This document shows, piece after piece, positions 1 through 13,000 of a DNA stretch of 64,000 bases. How positions within the stretch are numbered: the stretch's first letter is position 1; the number at the start of each line of letters is the position of its first letter. The position numbers were made by a program, and so were the translations under genes. The notes beneath the pieces were generated by a model. The model worked only from the letters and a program-made list of their open reading frames with translations, made no database searches and had not been told where the DNA came from. The stretch is from Phalacrocorax aristotelis. Lineage: Eukaryota; Chordata; Aves; Suliformes; Phalacrocoracidae. The DNA lies in contig NC_134281.1 in assembly GCF_949628215.1 (NCBI RefSeq), forward strand, positions 40,656,512-40,720,511, in the 5' to 3' direction.

Positions 1-617
1 GGAAATTGCTGGCACAAGATACAGCTGCCAACAATATAATCAAACTTAGAAAAAGGTTTAGAAAATACTAATATCAAGAATTAGAGAGCATGTACTATTT
101 GAGGGAAGGAGGGAACCCTGAGATGTGAAAATAAATGTACTGAGAGCAACATCATTATTTGATTCAAAACACTGGGCCATCCCAGTGGGCCATTCAAAGG
201 TTGCTCATTATGGGGATCTCAGCGTTGGACTTGCATGCCTATAGTTTGATTGATGTCACTCAGGGTGCTGGTTTACATCCCTAAATACTGCACCTGGTGG
301 AAAGAAGGCACAGGCAGGATGCAAAGGGCTCTCCAAGGGCAAAGCAGGCAAAGACAAACAGCAGAGTAAAAAGCATGTCTGAGGAGTAAAAATCTGGAAC
401 CAACAGTATGATGTGGCATCAGTGTACAGGACTATTATTAAAATTCCTGCTTTCTTCATGCAGCGGTCATTATAACCCTTGATGCATTCTTTGTCAGAGG
501 TGAGCATTACAGGTACACATCCCAGACCAAGCCTGTCACCTCATGTAAACCGTTGGTAGATACAACCACTGTCCAAATGGGTTAGAAGGGAGGGAGAGGG
601 GGAGCTGTATTCTGTAT

Positions 618-643
618 TAGAATAGAATCATTCGGTTGGAATA
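618..643 (-). mobile_element. CR1 LINE 3' tail scrap
   Basis: The string AGAATCATTCGGTTGG is the reverse complement of the very 3' end of avian CR1 (CCAACCTAAATGATTCT type), preceded by the characteristic AGAATAG short repeat. Only the terminal two dozen bases remain, and a dinucleotide repeat adjoins the truncated side. Confidence 0.5.
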
Positions 644-695
644 TACACACACACACACACATATATACACACATACATATATCTATACATATATT
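643..695. repeat. (CA)n / (TA)n microsatellite
   Basis: An alternating CA run passes into a TA/CATA-rich stretch directly beside the CR1 scrap. It is likely to vary in length. Confidence 0.8.
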
Positions 696-2236
696 TGTGC
701 CCTTCTCTTTCCATTTTCTCCAGTAGCCAGTCCATATTTACCAGATGCATCCATGCACCCATGTAAAGGATAAATATTTCTTTCGACCCCCACGAAATCA
801 GTGGGACCATTGCCACTGATGAAGCACGCGTGCATAGTGAGAACAATGCAATGATTCACCCCTGCACCGCTGTGTGCTGAGAGCTGCTGAACAGGAGGGG
901 AGCTGTGCTCCTCTGGCCACAGATATATTTGCAGGTATTCACCCTGGAGTGAGTTCACAGGGCTGGAAATTCAACCAACAGATACCTGAAGTGTAAGACC
1001 AGGCTTTCAGCATTGTTTTCTGACAAGACGAGCATTTTCACCCATTGGGTTTTTCAGGTAGTTCAGGTGATACAGGCAGTGTGAGTCTCAGGATGTGGAC
1101 GTTGAAAAAAATACCTTCCCCATCTCACATTTGGGCTGCTGATAATATGTGGCTGCTTTTTTACAATTTCCTTCCTGCACAGGCAGCAATCACTAATTTT
1201 AGACTCACTTACATGCAAAAGTCATATTTCTGGCTTGGAAACAGTTTACTGCTTCTAAAGAAGAATCCTACCCCACCTTGCCAGGTAATTACTACTACTC
1301 TGTAAATTTAAGGAACAGATCTCTTGGGTTGTTAAAAAAGAAACATGTACAGCGCACAACAATGTTGGTTTGAAGGTATCCAGGAGTAACCAACAAAATC
1401 GATCCAATTGTCTAACAGCTGTCAGAGAAATGCATAGGGTGCCTACCAAAAATTGAAAAAAAAAAGATTATAATCTACAGGATTAGCAGTTCTACTGCAA
1501 AAAGGGATTTCTTAATAATAAAGTAGATAACTTTAGATAGGTAATGATATATAGGTTAGCATTTACATTAGCTTTGTAACCTCTAAATCTTAAAAAAAGT
1601 TGTCAAGTCTTGCTTTAACTATTTTACAGATTTTGATTTGGTAATGCAGAGTCAGACAATCCTTTTGCCTTTTAATGTGCGGGTGTTAACGTCATTCAAG
1701 CAAGACACATTCCCTGCAAATATACCCTGCAGTATGCACGGCCAGCTCAGTCACCCAGCGCCCTATAAGCTACATAGGCTCCTCAGTGAGCAGAAATCTC
1801 ATGTATGAGTATATAGTTCAGAGGCTGTTTGTGCTCCTTGTTGTAAATGGAGACTCAAAGCTGTTTGCAAATATGATGGGATTCTTGCGAGCACACCAAG
1901 TTGCTAGCAGGATATATAAGGCCCTAGTCCCTCCCGTTAGCGATGACAGGAGCCATGTGCTCTTTGCTCTTTTGGCTGGATACAAGGTGGGGAAGGCACC
2001 ACCTGCAGCACGCTGCTCTGGGCTGTCTCTAACAAGAGTTTTACATGCAGAAATTCCATGCCCTTCTGTAGAGAGCCCCAAAACAACATGTGTAAGAGCT
2101 GGAGGAATATGGCTTTGCTGGCCTGCAGAGGCTTAAGGGGCTCATGAAAGAGGTGGCCCTGAGCTACCCAAGGCAGTGAGCACAGGGCCCTCCTGCCCTC
2201 CCCTCCCGCTCAGCAGGAAGCTCTGCAGTGCTCTCC

Positions 2237-2335
2237 TGCAGCCCTGGGTGTGCACAGGGGTGTGTGGGCGTGCACGGGTGTGCACAGACATGCATAGGTG
2301 TGCATGGGTCTGTGGCTCTGGCACCAGGCCCTGTC
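2237..2335. repeat. GT-rich degenerate repeat
   Basis: Imperfect TGTGCA / GGGTGTG units repeat for about 100 bases. The open frames on both strands here are products of this low complexity. Confidence 0.6.
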
Positions 2336-3450
2336 CCCATGCCAGCCACAGGCAGTGTCACCTCCACCAGCTCCAGACCAAAACCACAGTCTCAGCTGGG
2401 ACGTAAGAGGTAGGAGAAGAGAAGCAGCAGAGCAAACCATAGGGAGGGCATTGAGTGCTCAGGCATTTTACAGAGTATTGTAAGCTTCTTTTATGGTTGT
2501 ATTCCTTAAAAGCATTTGGAGTGTTTCCTTAAAAAGGTGTGGGTGATCAGTGAATAGATATGTAATCCAGTCTCTTACATTTCCAGGGAGTTTCTGGCTG
2601 CTTTAGGAACATTTTGCAAGACCACATCTGAAGTCTCAGACAACCTTTTAAATGATTTCACGACCACTCAGCAGGAAGGAAACTCCTGTAGTTCATTTTC
2701 TGTATTTCAGAAAAATCTGAATTCCCTGCCATGAGCCAAATAAACACTGCTTTGCTGTGCCACGTTCTGCCTCAAACATCAGAGCTGAGGTGCTGACAAG
2801 CTGCTGTGAGGAGGTGATAAATCCTTCACCCAAAGTGAAGAATCTGCCCAGTGACCAATTTAGAGAGACTTTAAATCAGTCTGGCAGATGATGAAAGTTT
2901 GTTCTTGCCTGGTGTGGTTTTTATGATTAAATGGGAGGGAAAATGAAATTGGGTTATTCTGTCACACAGAAAAGATTTCACGTTCTTGGTACCTATGTCT
3001 GCTGTATGATATATAAATCATCCTCGGTGTAGTGTCTTTTCATTAGGAGTGATCCCAAGATATTTTACATAATTCAGTCAGGGTGTCTAAGGGATCATTT
3101 TATCCATCTTAACTGCAATCAACTCCAGGGATGAAATGCTCCAAATATTTAACAAGAGAATGATTATGAATAATTATTGAAGCATACTGCATCCTGCAAA
3201 AATCACCTGCTTCGTATTTCAGTTCTTACAGGAATCCAACTTTATGCTTTTGTGCCTGTGAAAATATGAGGTAAGTCTAAAATTGTGATTTACTGGCTAG
3301 AGTATTCCAGGCAGCCACAAGTATTTGTAGTTGATGAAGAGGGTGAGTTTCAGATTTGGAGTTTTGCTCCAGTTCTGCTGTTTGCAATCTCGAAGGCTGA
3401 TATTTGGCATGGTTATCACTTTGGTTCTTTTATCACAGTTACAATTTCTC

Positions 3451-4071
3451 TCAAAATAATCTTCCAATGCTTTGTGGAAAGCAGGTCTTTATATCCACCG
3501 ACTCCCCATTCATAGCTCTCAGGCAGGAGACCAGCTCATCGGGGACCAGTGTTTGCTCTTGAACATCTCCGGCTGATGTGTGTCCCCACTGGTTCTCCAG
3601 GAGGGAGCCACGTCCCCCCTGGGCTGAGTCAAACGCGTGGCTTTGCCCACTCCGGCTGTTGTTTAAGATGAGGTTGATCTTCTCCAGCAAACAGACGTGG
3701 TGCTCCCCTCCCTCCCCATCCCACAGGTGGAGAACGGGGCTCGTGTAGTCTCTGAAGATGACGTTCGTCTCCAGTTCTGGGAGGGCTGTGGGGGGCTGCG
3801 TTTGGTAAATGTTGGCAGCTACATACCCCAGCGGGTTCCCGTGGGACACCTGAGGTTTGTAGTCACTGATCTGCTCGGGGGCCGTGATGCTGGCAGATGC
3901 CATGCTCTCTGGGTGCTCCCTGCCCTTGGGGATCTCTTTGCTGGGCTTCCTTCTGGTGGCCACATTCTTGTACTCCTCGTGCGCTGGCACCTCCTCGATT
4001 TCCATAACTGTGGGGTCACTAGTGTCCAAGAATGGCTTATGAAAACTGTTACTTGTGAAATCACTCTTTTC
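3451..4071 (-). CDS. IL23R: IL23R terminal coding exon: cytoplasmic tail
   Basis: Encodes residues 593-798 and the TGA at 3453-3451. Signalling tyrosines include YKPQ at about residue 663, the STAT3-type YxxQ site that aligns with human YKPQ, and a second YxxQ (YQTQ) about 18 residues later. Other tyrosines lie at about 626 and 675. The middle of the tail is diverged from human. The last 35 residues are again conserved (EQTLVPDELVSCL, then CFPQ), so the distal block is under constraint. Confidence 0.9.
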   Translation of the reverse strand, partial: EKSDFTSNSFHKPFLDTSDPTVMEIEEVPAHEEYKNVATRRKPSKEIPKGREHPESMASASITAPEQISDYKPQVSHGNPLGYVAANIYQTQPPTALPELETNVIFRDYTSPVLHLWDGEGGEHHVCLLEKINLILNNSRSGQSHAFDSAQGGRGSLLENQWGHTSAGDVQEQTLVPDELVSCLRAMNGESVDIKTCFPQSIGRLF

Positions 4072-7000
4072 CTTGAAAATAAAAAATTATGAGTGTCATA
4101 ACAAACAGGCAAATTTTACCAATGGGAGAGAGATCATTAGAGCATTCCAAGGAAGAAATGGAGCAATGACTTGTCTTCAATCTTCTTTCCCACCTCTCTT
4201 ACCCAACCCCCCCGGGAAAGAGACCACAGCGAGGTGGACAAGAGAAGACAGGGGAGCAGCTGTGTGTGTCTTCTGCATGCACTTCAAGGGCAGCTTGAGT
4301 CAACTGTGGCCACTTAATAAAGTGTATAGCAAGGCAAGGTTTAAAGACCTCAGCTAAACTGGGCTCCCATGCACCTTGCAAATGCCTGGGAAATTATTCC
4401 TGATCAGTTCCTGGTCCCTTAGAGCTTAATCCTTTTCCCATCTGTGTTTCTCACAGCTCCAGAGTGAGCTTTAATCTAAGGGGAAACAAGTGAAGAAAAG
4501 CTGGGAGATAATGCTGCAATTACCTGGAGTGACTTTACCACGTTGCTGTTTTCCATGTGGGGAAAGTCTTCAAACAGCCATTTTGGCAAGAGTGACACAA
4601 TAGTGGCGTTAATTCTTTATCAAAAAGAAAAAAATCAATGCCAAAACATTAGTCCATTTTATTAATCACTTGTTCATGCAGGATGAAATTATCCTGTGGC
4701 AGAAGGGCAACACACAAAGTGCATCCATCCTTCATGGATGGCTTGGAAGCCCCAGGTTTACCCCATATGGGTAGGTTCCCCTCTTTGAACTCTAGCTCTT
4801 CATCTTTCAACCTTAGTCCTCTGGGTTTGATTCTGGAAGCTAAATTACTATAGTTAAATGCCTTGTGTAAAACTTGTCTGTATGTGAAAATGCTGCTAAA
4901 CTGGGGGTGGGGGGAGAAAAACGCTATATGTATGAACCAGAGGAGGCATGTGTGTCCTGAACTGGTGAAATCAAATACACAGCAGTAATGAAAGTTTATT
5001 TTCCTATCAAAGCTGCTGCTGAAATGAAAATAATTACCAAGATATTATAATTTCATTGAGCTTTGCTGACATTCTGGTGCATTGCTGTGTTCCTGGGAAA
5101 ATACACTGTCCCTGTTGTTGCTGAAATGTTCATGTTTCACAATTACATCAAGAGCAGAAGAATTAGGCTGGGTTCAGGAACCGAAAGAAGCAGCCCCTCA
5201 ACATCTTCAAGCCCCAGGTCTCCTCTGCCCTATTTCTTGGTTTGTTGGGAAGATCCAGCCAGAAGCTGTGCACCCATTCCCATGGATTCCCATTAATTTA
5301 TTTTGGGGACAGTAGTGCCTGGACTCCTGGGCATTCCTATTCCAGTTAAATGGCAAACTGGGACAGAAGGAATGCTGGTTTGTGAGGGTGCCTAGTGAAT
5401 AGCAGTCACTGTCAAAAACCAGTATTAAGATTCTCCCTGTTGAATTCTTCTGCTGTTGCACTCTCCAGTCTCTGCCTGACCCTTGGGGTCCAGGCACGAG
5501 GGGCTTCAGCATCCCCTCCTCAGTCAAAACTGGGAATAACAAGTCCTAGGATAAAACTTACGTAAGAGGCAATGTTTTTCCTCTATTTCTCTATCTCTTA
5601 TATCTGTGTAATAATATATCACATGTCCATAAGTCTGGTCTTGACAGAGGAGTAATTTTTACTTTTTCTATCGCTTTGCCTTACTGTAGAGTGCGTAGAT
5701 ATCTTGTCATATAGCAATATGATTAACAGGAGAAGTTGGCCTTAGTAAAAGCAGGATTCTGTAGTTAATTTTAAAATATTCTGGAAGAAAGGCAGGAGTC
5801 GGAAATAAGGAAAAAAATATGAAGAAAGCAATACCTTTTTCTGGCTGATTTTTTAAACGCCAGAATTACAAAAACAACTGATAATATGACCACGCTGGCA
5901 CCCAGTCCCAGGAAAACTCCAACATCTTTGTCTGAAAAAGGATAGAGAATAAAAAGGTCAATCAGGTGGCCCTGCTCCAGTGCCCCATCTGCCATGACAT
6001 TTATGGATATAAAGGGCAGATCTTTGACAAAGCAGCCTTCAGCATTTCACTTGCCCTTCTGCTCCTCAATTAACGAAGCAAAGCCATAACGAAAGCAAAA
6101 CCAAAACCGCTGTCCCACGGTGTTGTCCTGTGACCAGAGCATTGTGGGCACTGCAGCGCCATCACCTCCTGATTGCCATGCACGGCAGGGTACAGCCAAG
6201 TAATTTGAAGAAGTATGGTCACTGTATTCAACCATTTCCTATGCAACCTTACCTTCCAGAAATGCTGAAGCGAATTCTTCAGCTTACGTTGGTTTTGCTT
6301 TCACTTTAAGTACTGCAACAGATCATAATGTAATCTTTACCAGAAGAAGATGTGCAAACCAGAAGCATAGCCAAAGTCAGAAAAATGGATGGGAAACATC
6401 TAAATGAGTCTACGGTTCAAATTGTAAGGTCAAAACAGTCTATCACTGTTATGCTATATGTTAACATTATATTGTATTTTGCTTGTTGTCTTATCTCCTA
6501 CTTGTTGTAATGTACATTAAATTGTAAGTCTCATAAGAAAGCAAAACTTAAGGCATGCATTATGTGGGTGCTCTTGAGCCATGAGAGCACTGCAGCCTTT
6601 CCTGCCATTCAGCCCATGTCCCCATCAAGTGAAAAGGCTCTTTTCTGGCTCTGACATCTCCAAAATGTAAGGGAGCTTTTACTTCCCCATCACCAGATGC
6701 TGCAGGCACTACTCATGCTGAAACTTCCACTTCTGGTCAAGGAGAAAGTCTGGCTTACCATGGGGGATCTCACGGTAGATGCTGCCCAGGAGCTGGTCCT
6801 TTGAAGGGACTTAAACAGAGAGAGGAGAAAAATGTCCATAATGTCATTTAGAGGACAGCAGGTGACATAGAACTTATGGCTTATTTTTAATTTGATAAAA
6901 TCATTTAGAAAAATAAATAATGCTATAAAGAGAAAAATAAAGCCCCCTAAAGTAATTAGTAACTCCAGCTCTGGCTGGACTCTACATAATCTCCTATTTC

Positions 7001-10000
7001 TCAGAGATCCAATTAAATGAGATGTTGGTGAACACACCATACCGATTACAAAACAACTTTCATGAATGTCACTCCCCTCAGCACCTGAAACAAGAATTTA
7101 GTCTTCACGAGCACCTACAGATTATTTCCCAAAGTGCCTGAACCCCATTGGACTGAATTTTCTGATGATATCTGTTTGTGTGATGGGCTGTGCAGTGAGA
7201 GAAGATCTGCAGTTAAAAAGCCTGCCATGACAAGAAGCGTATTTTTGCTAAAATAAGCAGCAAGATTTCTTCCCGGCCAAGTTCAGCATTTTCCATGGGA
7301 TCTTTTCTCCATAACACATATGTGGTGCTCTTCCTACTACAGAAAAGGGGTAAGGGTCCAGGCCAAGGGTGATCTGACTGCTGGGCTCAGTGTTGGACTG
7401 AACCTGTAGCCTGGACCAGAACCACAGCTCTGAGGTCAGGACAAACCCACCCACCACATCTTCCTGGGGTCACCTCCCTGCACCGGGACTGGGGTGATCA
7501 CCCCCAGCCAGGCATGAGCAGCACTGCCAGCTAGACAGGGAAGGAACCACTGTGCCCTGCAGTCAAATCTCAGCTGGAGTGATCTTCTGGGGTTGGGGCT
7601 ACCCTGCAAGAAAAAGGGGTTCTGCTGGGATGCGCACAGTGTGCATGTCCACCCTCAGGAGAATGTGCCCCACCAGACCACCCTGGGCAGAGCACGCAGA
7701 GGGGAGGTGTGCCGGGGTGGCAAGCAAGTGCTGCTGCAAGGACAAGTAAGGTAGTCCGTTCCCTTTCACCATGAGCAGGATGACAGTTGTCATCTTGGAC
7801 TGCAGTAGGTAAAGCACAGGCCATGAAAGAGAACAACTGCTCTAGCAGCAAGGCTGAGGAACACTAGTGTAGGCTGGCTTTTCCTGGAAATGCAAGCACA
7901 GTTTCAGCAAACATATCTCAGGAACGGAAGCAATACAGCTGATCTTCCCTTGGGATCAGGTAATCGCCCTTTCCAGTCCTGCTCCCTGTGATTTTGCTAT
8001 GTCTTTCAATGGTAGTGAGCATTGCTGATGATGTGGTTGTGGGTCCGCATTGTGTTTGAAGGAAGGGAAATGCCCCCAAAGCATCTGGCAACATAAAGAC
8101 TCCCTTTTGCAGAGCCATGAATGCAAGCACAGCTCACACTGGCAGCAGGATTTTCCCAAGGCAGCAAATTGCCAATAGTGGGAAATTTGGGAAGGGCAGA
8201 CCTGCAAGTGCATCTTTAGAAGTACAAGGATCCAGATGCTTTATGAAACTCCTCATCTGTAAGTTTGAAAACTCCTCCATACCCTTCAGCTGGCTGACTG
8301 CTTTAGGAAAAATCCTGCTGCTCCCCATGTTTGCCTCTCTCCCCAAGAGCCGGGTGTCCCAGCAGGGCAGGGAGGAGAAGGCACCTCCTCCACAGAGTGG
8401 TCCACCACGTTGCTCAAGCCAAACACCTGCTCGGGCAAAAGAGGCCCGAATGCATTTAAGCAGAGGACCAGCATTAATAAGAATAGCAGCTAGCATCCTC
8501 ATCTACAAACACAGAGCTTCAACTGGCTGAGACAAGGGTATTCAGCATAATATATCCTATATATATAATATCCTAAATAACATGGGCCACCTGATTTCAG
8601 CCAGTGATTTCTGCAACAGATCTAGTAACCCATCACTTGAGTCTGGTTCAGATGAAAATGGGTGAAAACCTTTTGGACTTCACAGCCTTTAATGAATGAA
8701 ACAGCAGCAGTCAAATATGGAGCTTATCCAAGCCTGGTGGCACATGACCTCTTCCACTTCTGTTTGGTACTTGCTTTGCAAGGTCCAACACAACCCAAGG
8801 CCAAATGCAATTTCTTCCTCTCCCAAGGGAAAAAACATCCCAGAAAAGGTACTGTCTCTGATCTTGTGCTTTTGAAGCATATGTGTCTCCTAGCAGAGCT
8901 CCTGGAGTTCAAGTATTTCAGTTCCCTAAGTAGAGTGTGTTTGCAGGTCAAGCCCACTCAGCTGGAGTGCACTGCAGATCCTGCAAAACATCCCTGGAAT
9001 ATATGGGTTTGTGGAAGGGAAGTGGTGGAGCACATTATTCTGCAGGCAGGTAATTCAGCAGTTTGGGGGGGCAGGTGTCACTGGTGCATTGAACTTGTAT
9101 AAATTAAAAAAATATATATTATTACAGTAACACTTTACTGACAATGGATGGGCTTGATCTGAATAAGGAAGATGAAGAATGAGGTTCAGCCTGTGTGGTC
9201 AGGCTGGAGGACTTCACTGTGGGTGTCAGCTGTGGGGTGTGCTGGTGCTTTGGAAGCAAACCTGGTCACAGGTATGAGTTTCACTGCTGCCTCAGGTTGG
9301 TACTTCCCCACATGAACCCCCAAACTTTGTTAAAGGAATCTATACAACCACTAAGGATGAAGTCTCTATGTTTAAGCATTTAGCACATTTCTAAGCCATT
9401 TGCTAGTGCAAAGGTTAGAGCATCCTCCTTTTGACATCCAGCTCTTCCCCGCTTCTGCTCAGAGACCTGCTGCCAAGGTTTAAGGCCACTTGAGGATCAG
9501 GGCCCTGGAAATTCATGTTGCCAGAGCTGGAGGTGCCCAAACCCCAACCTGCCCAGAGCCGAAGGCTGTCAGTGTGTCCGTGAGGATAACACCTAATAGC
9601 CAGGGCTAGCAGCCATGAACAGGTCAGGAATATTTGTTTCAATTTCTTAGGAAAAAATTGAATAACTGCCCTTCTCAAAGCCATGAGGGGTGCCAAGCAG
9701 AAACACAGAGCCAGTTTGTCTCAGGCAAAGTATCTGAGCAACTTCAAATAACCCACCTAAAACTGCATCACAGCATAGGATGGTGAGCTGATGACATTCT
9801 CAGGTGCTACTGTATCCTGCAGCTACAGCCAGCTCTGTCAGGGCATGAAGGGCACTAACAGGTCTTAATGGCCCTGACCAGCCTCACCTGGGACCTCCAC
9901 CCACACCCCCTCTCCAGGGAACTATTTAAGCTCAGCCCTGGGCCCTTAGACATGGACTATGATAGAGGAGCTCTGGATGTCCAAACCCTGACATATGGGT

Positions 10001-13000
10001 TGAGTTTGTGGCTTCACCTTAGCTTTCCCTTGTCTCTATGGACCTGTCCAGCCACCACTGGGCACTTGTCCTGGTTTCAGCTGTGATAGAGTTAAATTTC
10101 TTTGTAGTACCTAGTATGGGGCTATGTTTTGGATTTTTGCTGGAAACAGCGGTGATAATGTGGAGATGTTTTGGCTGTTGCTAAGTAGCGCTTACACTGA
10201 TCAAGGACTTCTTCAGCTCTCTGTGCTCTGCCGGGTGCACAAGAGACTGGGAGGGGACACAACCAGGACAGCTGACCCCAACTGACCAAAGGGATATTCC
10301 ATACCATATGATGTCATGCTCAGTATATAAAGCTGGGGAAGAAAGAGGAAGGGGAGGGACATTTGGAGTGGTGGTGTTTATCTTCCCAAGTAACTGTTAC
10401 GTGTGATGGAGCCCTGCTTTCCTGGAGACAGCTGAACACCTGCCTGCCCATGGGAAGTGGTAAATGAATTCCGTGCTTTGCTTTGCTTCCGTGCGCAGCT
10501 TTTGCTTTGCCTATTAAACTGTCTTTATCTCAAACCATAAGTTGCCTCACTTTTACTCTTCCAAGTCACTCCCCTGTCCCACCAGGGGGGAGTGAGCAAG
10601 CAGCTGCATGGTTCTTCTTGCTGAACAGGGCTAAACCATGACAGCACTGTGTACAGCATCCATAAATGCAGAGGTTTTGTCTGTGCTGTGGCATCCTTGG
10701 AGCAGGTATGGTGGTGCTTGGAGGCATCCTAGGAGCTCAGATACTGAGCTGTGTATGGATTATCCTGGTTTACCTAAATGTGGACCACCAGCAGGATGGA
10801 ACAGCTCAGGGAGCTCAGTATGCCCAGCTCTTGAGGACAACAAAAGCCAATACACGCAGTACTGGAAGTCATGACAGTCCTTGCTTTCCTTTGTCAATTG
10901 GCCCATGCTATTATCTAAAACAGTTCCCAGAACTGAAGCCTGCCTGCTTTCCCCTCCAGGTAAGAAAGGGCAGGCTGCAGCTTGGCCAGGCGGTCTCTTT
11001 AGAAGTTATTTTCTATGTTTTGGTTTAGCTATAACATTTTATTTTCAATGGTGCACTGCAGCAACCCCATCTTTTCTATCACAAAAAGGGAGAGTCACTC
11101 CATTGGTGTATCTTGTGGAGCAAGATATGGCTCTTGTGCATTATAGATTTGTGAACAGGAGCAAAGATCAGCTAGAGAAGGCTTTCATACAGGTGCATTG
11201 ATAAAAATCTCTATTTTCATGTCCTGCAGACAAGGGGTTTCCTTCTAGAGCCCTGCTTTCCTCTGGTCAGTGGGAGGGTTTTACATGTCATTTCTAAAAC
11301 TAAGTAATTCCATAAAGCTGGTGGATTGTGGGACATCAAGAACGAAACAGCATGTTGAGCTCTAAAGCTCCATTGCAGCAAGCAGCAACTTCTCCACTCA
11401 ACTGGGCTTACCTTGGCTGGAACTTGGTTTGCTGACTCCGTCAGGATAGACTGCATACACTGATGCTTTGATGTGACCTTCTGCTGCGGCTGCATCTTCT
11501 GGAAAGAAGCAAGATGTACCTTTAAAATGTTTTTGTAAGTTGCCGTGAAAGCTCTAGGCTTGCTCAAGGGCTTGTTACTAAGTGGTGAAAGTAGACAGAA
11601 TTGTGGGGTCTCCCCAGCTCTGAGCCCACTGCATGACTTCCCCTGGGGAAAGCCACTGCATGAGCTGTTCCCAAAAACACATAGAACAGCAAAAGCCCAG
11701 TCAAGTAACTGGCTAGGAAGTACCCAAAAACCAATAAACACCTGAATTAATGTGGGAAGCAGGAACAGAGGGGGACAGGTCCTAAGATGTTGATGCTGCT
11801 GGGCTCAAGCTGTGTTGGTAAGGACCTGCAGGATTGTTTCTTTGGGCGTGGAGGGGAGGAGAGGTGCTAAAGCAATAGTTTCAGTGCCTCAAGTGTTTGT
11901 GTCTTCTCTCTCTGTATCCTTTAAATACAGGCTTCCCTGCCTGCCAGCTCACTTGTCACTTCATTCTCTTTCCCTGTCCCTTCTTTCCCTTTGATCTTCA
12001 CCTGGGGGACCAAATCCCGCTCACTGTCCTTATGTCAATTATTGCTTTATTCCTCCTTCTCCCTAAGGGCTCTTCATAGTCCCACTCTCCACAAACAAGT
12101 GGGCAGGGGCTCGATTTTAAATGAAACTTTGCCTTTGTAATATATTTTGGCTTTATAATATCCCGATGAACTGCAATAGCAAAAGGACTCCTGGAATATC
12201 TTACCTTGGATGTATGTGTGTGTTTCCTGGTATGGGACTTTCTTCCAAAAATACTGCTCCTCCCGGCTATACTGGTCAGTCAAAACCCACTCCACTATGA
12301 ACCAGAGCGGGGACCTCCTGCTGTGGTGGAGGGGCTGCCAGGCCACAGAGATCCTGCTCTGGTTCTCGGGCTTGACCTCCACGGCCACTGGTGCTGGGAA
12401 CTCTGTGGAGAGAGATAGCAAGGGGGCTGTCACCCCAGCCTCATCTTCAAAAAGCAGGAGATTTGGAAGGGTCAGCTAAGCCCAGGCAAAATGTGGCTTT
12501 CCTGGAAGTGTTTAAGGACTGAAGAGGCAACAAGAACTTCTAGAATGTGGTATTTTTATATATATTAAAAAAATTAAATATATCTATATATACTCCTCTA
12601 TGCTCACATAAGTATCACAAAAGCACATCTTCAGCTTTGTCATGTCTGAAATGCTTTACCTGTCATTTCTTACAAGAAAGGCGCATGATTCTGATAAGTA
12701 TGAGAGATTAGAGAACTTTTTCCACCTTATTTCTCTTCAGTTTCTTTTTAGTCATATATTTGTCCTTAATTTGAATAGGACTTCCCCCTCCCATTGCTCA
12801 TTAAAAGAGACATTTTTCAAAAATAGGAAAGCGTGGTTGTGGGGAAAACCACAACCTGTGGCGTGGGGAGCCTAAGGTGGCCCAGAAAGGATTTTTCCTC
12901 CCTTTCTGTTCACCCTGGGTCACAGCCGGGGCTGTCTCCCTGGCAGAGGCAGCAGGAGCTATTTTTGGGAGCACAGAGCACAGGAGCACCCCTGTGCCAA

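Larger units (their letters stand above)
1..3450. other. Intergenic DNA downstream of IL23R
   Basis: No exon pattern, RNA gene or complete element was recognised apart from the CR1 scrap, the microsatellite and the GT-rich patch listed separately. The IL23R 3' UTR must start at 3450, but I did not see a convincing poly(A) signal that fixes its end. By synteny the next gene to the left should be IL12RB2, also on the minus strand, and none of its exons was seen here. Confidence 0.6.

Noticed and set aside
2142-2483. Several short frames near 2.1-2.5 kb
   Set aside because: They arise from a GT-rich degenerate repeat.
7599-7817. Possible D6 exon of IL23R (minus strand, after a CTTGTCCTTGCAG-like acceptor)
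   Set aside because: The frame that fits the phase is His/Pro/Gly/Cys-rich without FnIII strands, and the other frame has only a vague resemblance. The donors are weak.
8662-9102. 146-codon plus-strand frame inside an IL23R intron
   Set aside because: No recognised domain, no flanking gene signals, and antisense to the host gene. Likely chance.
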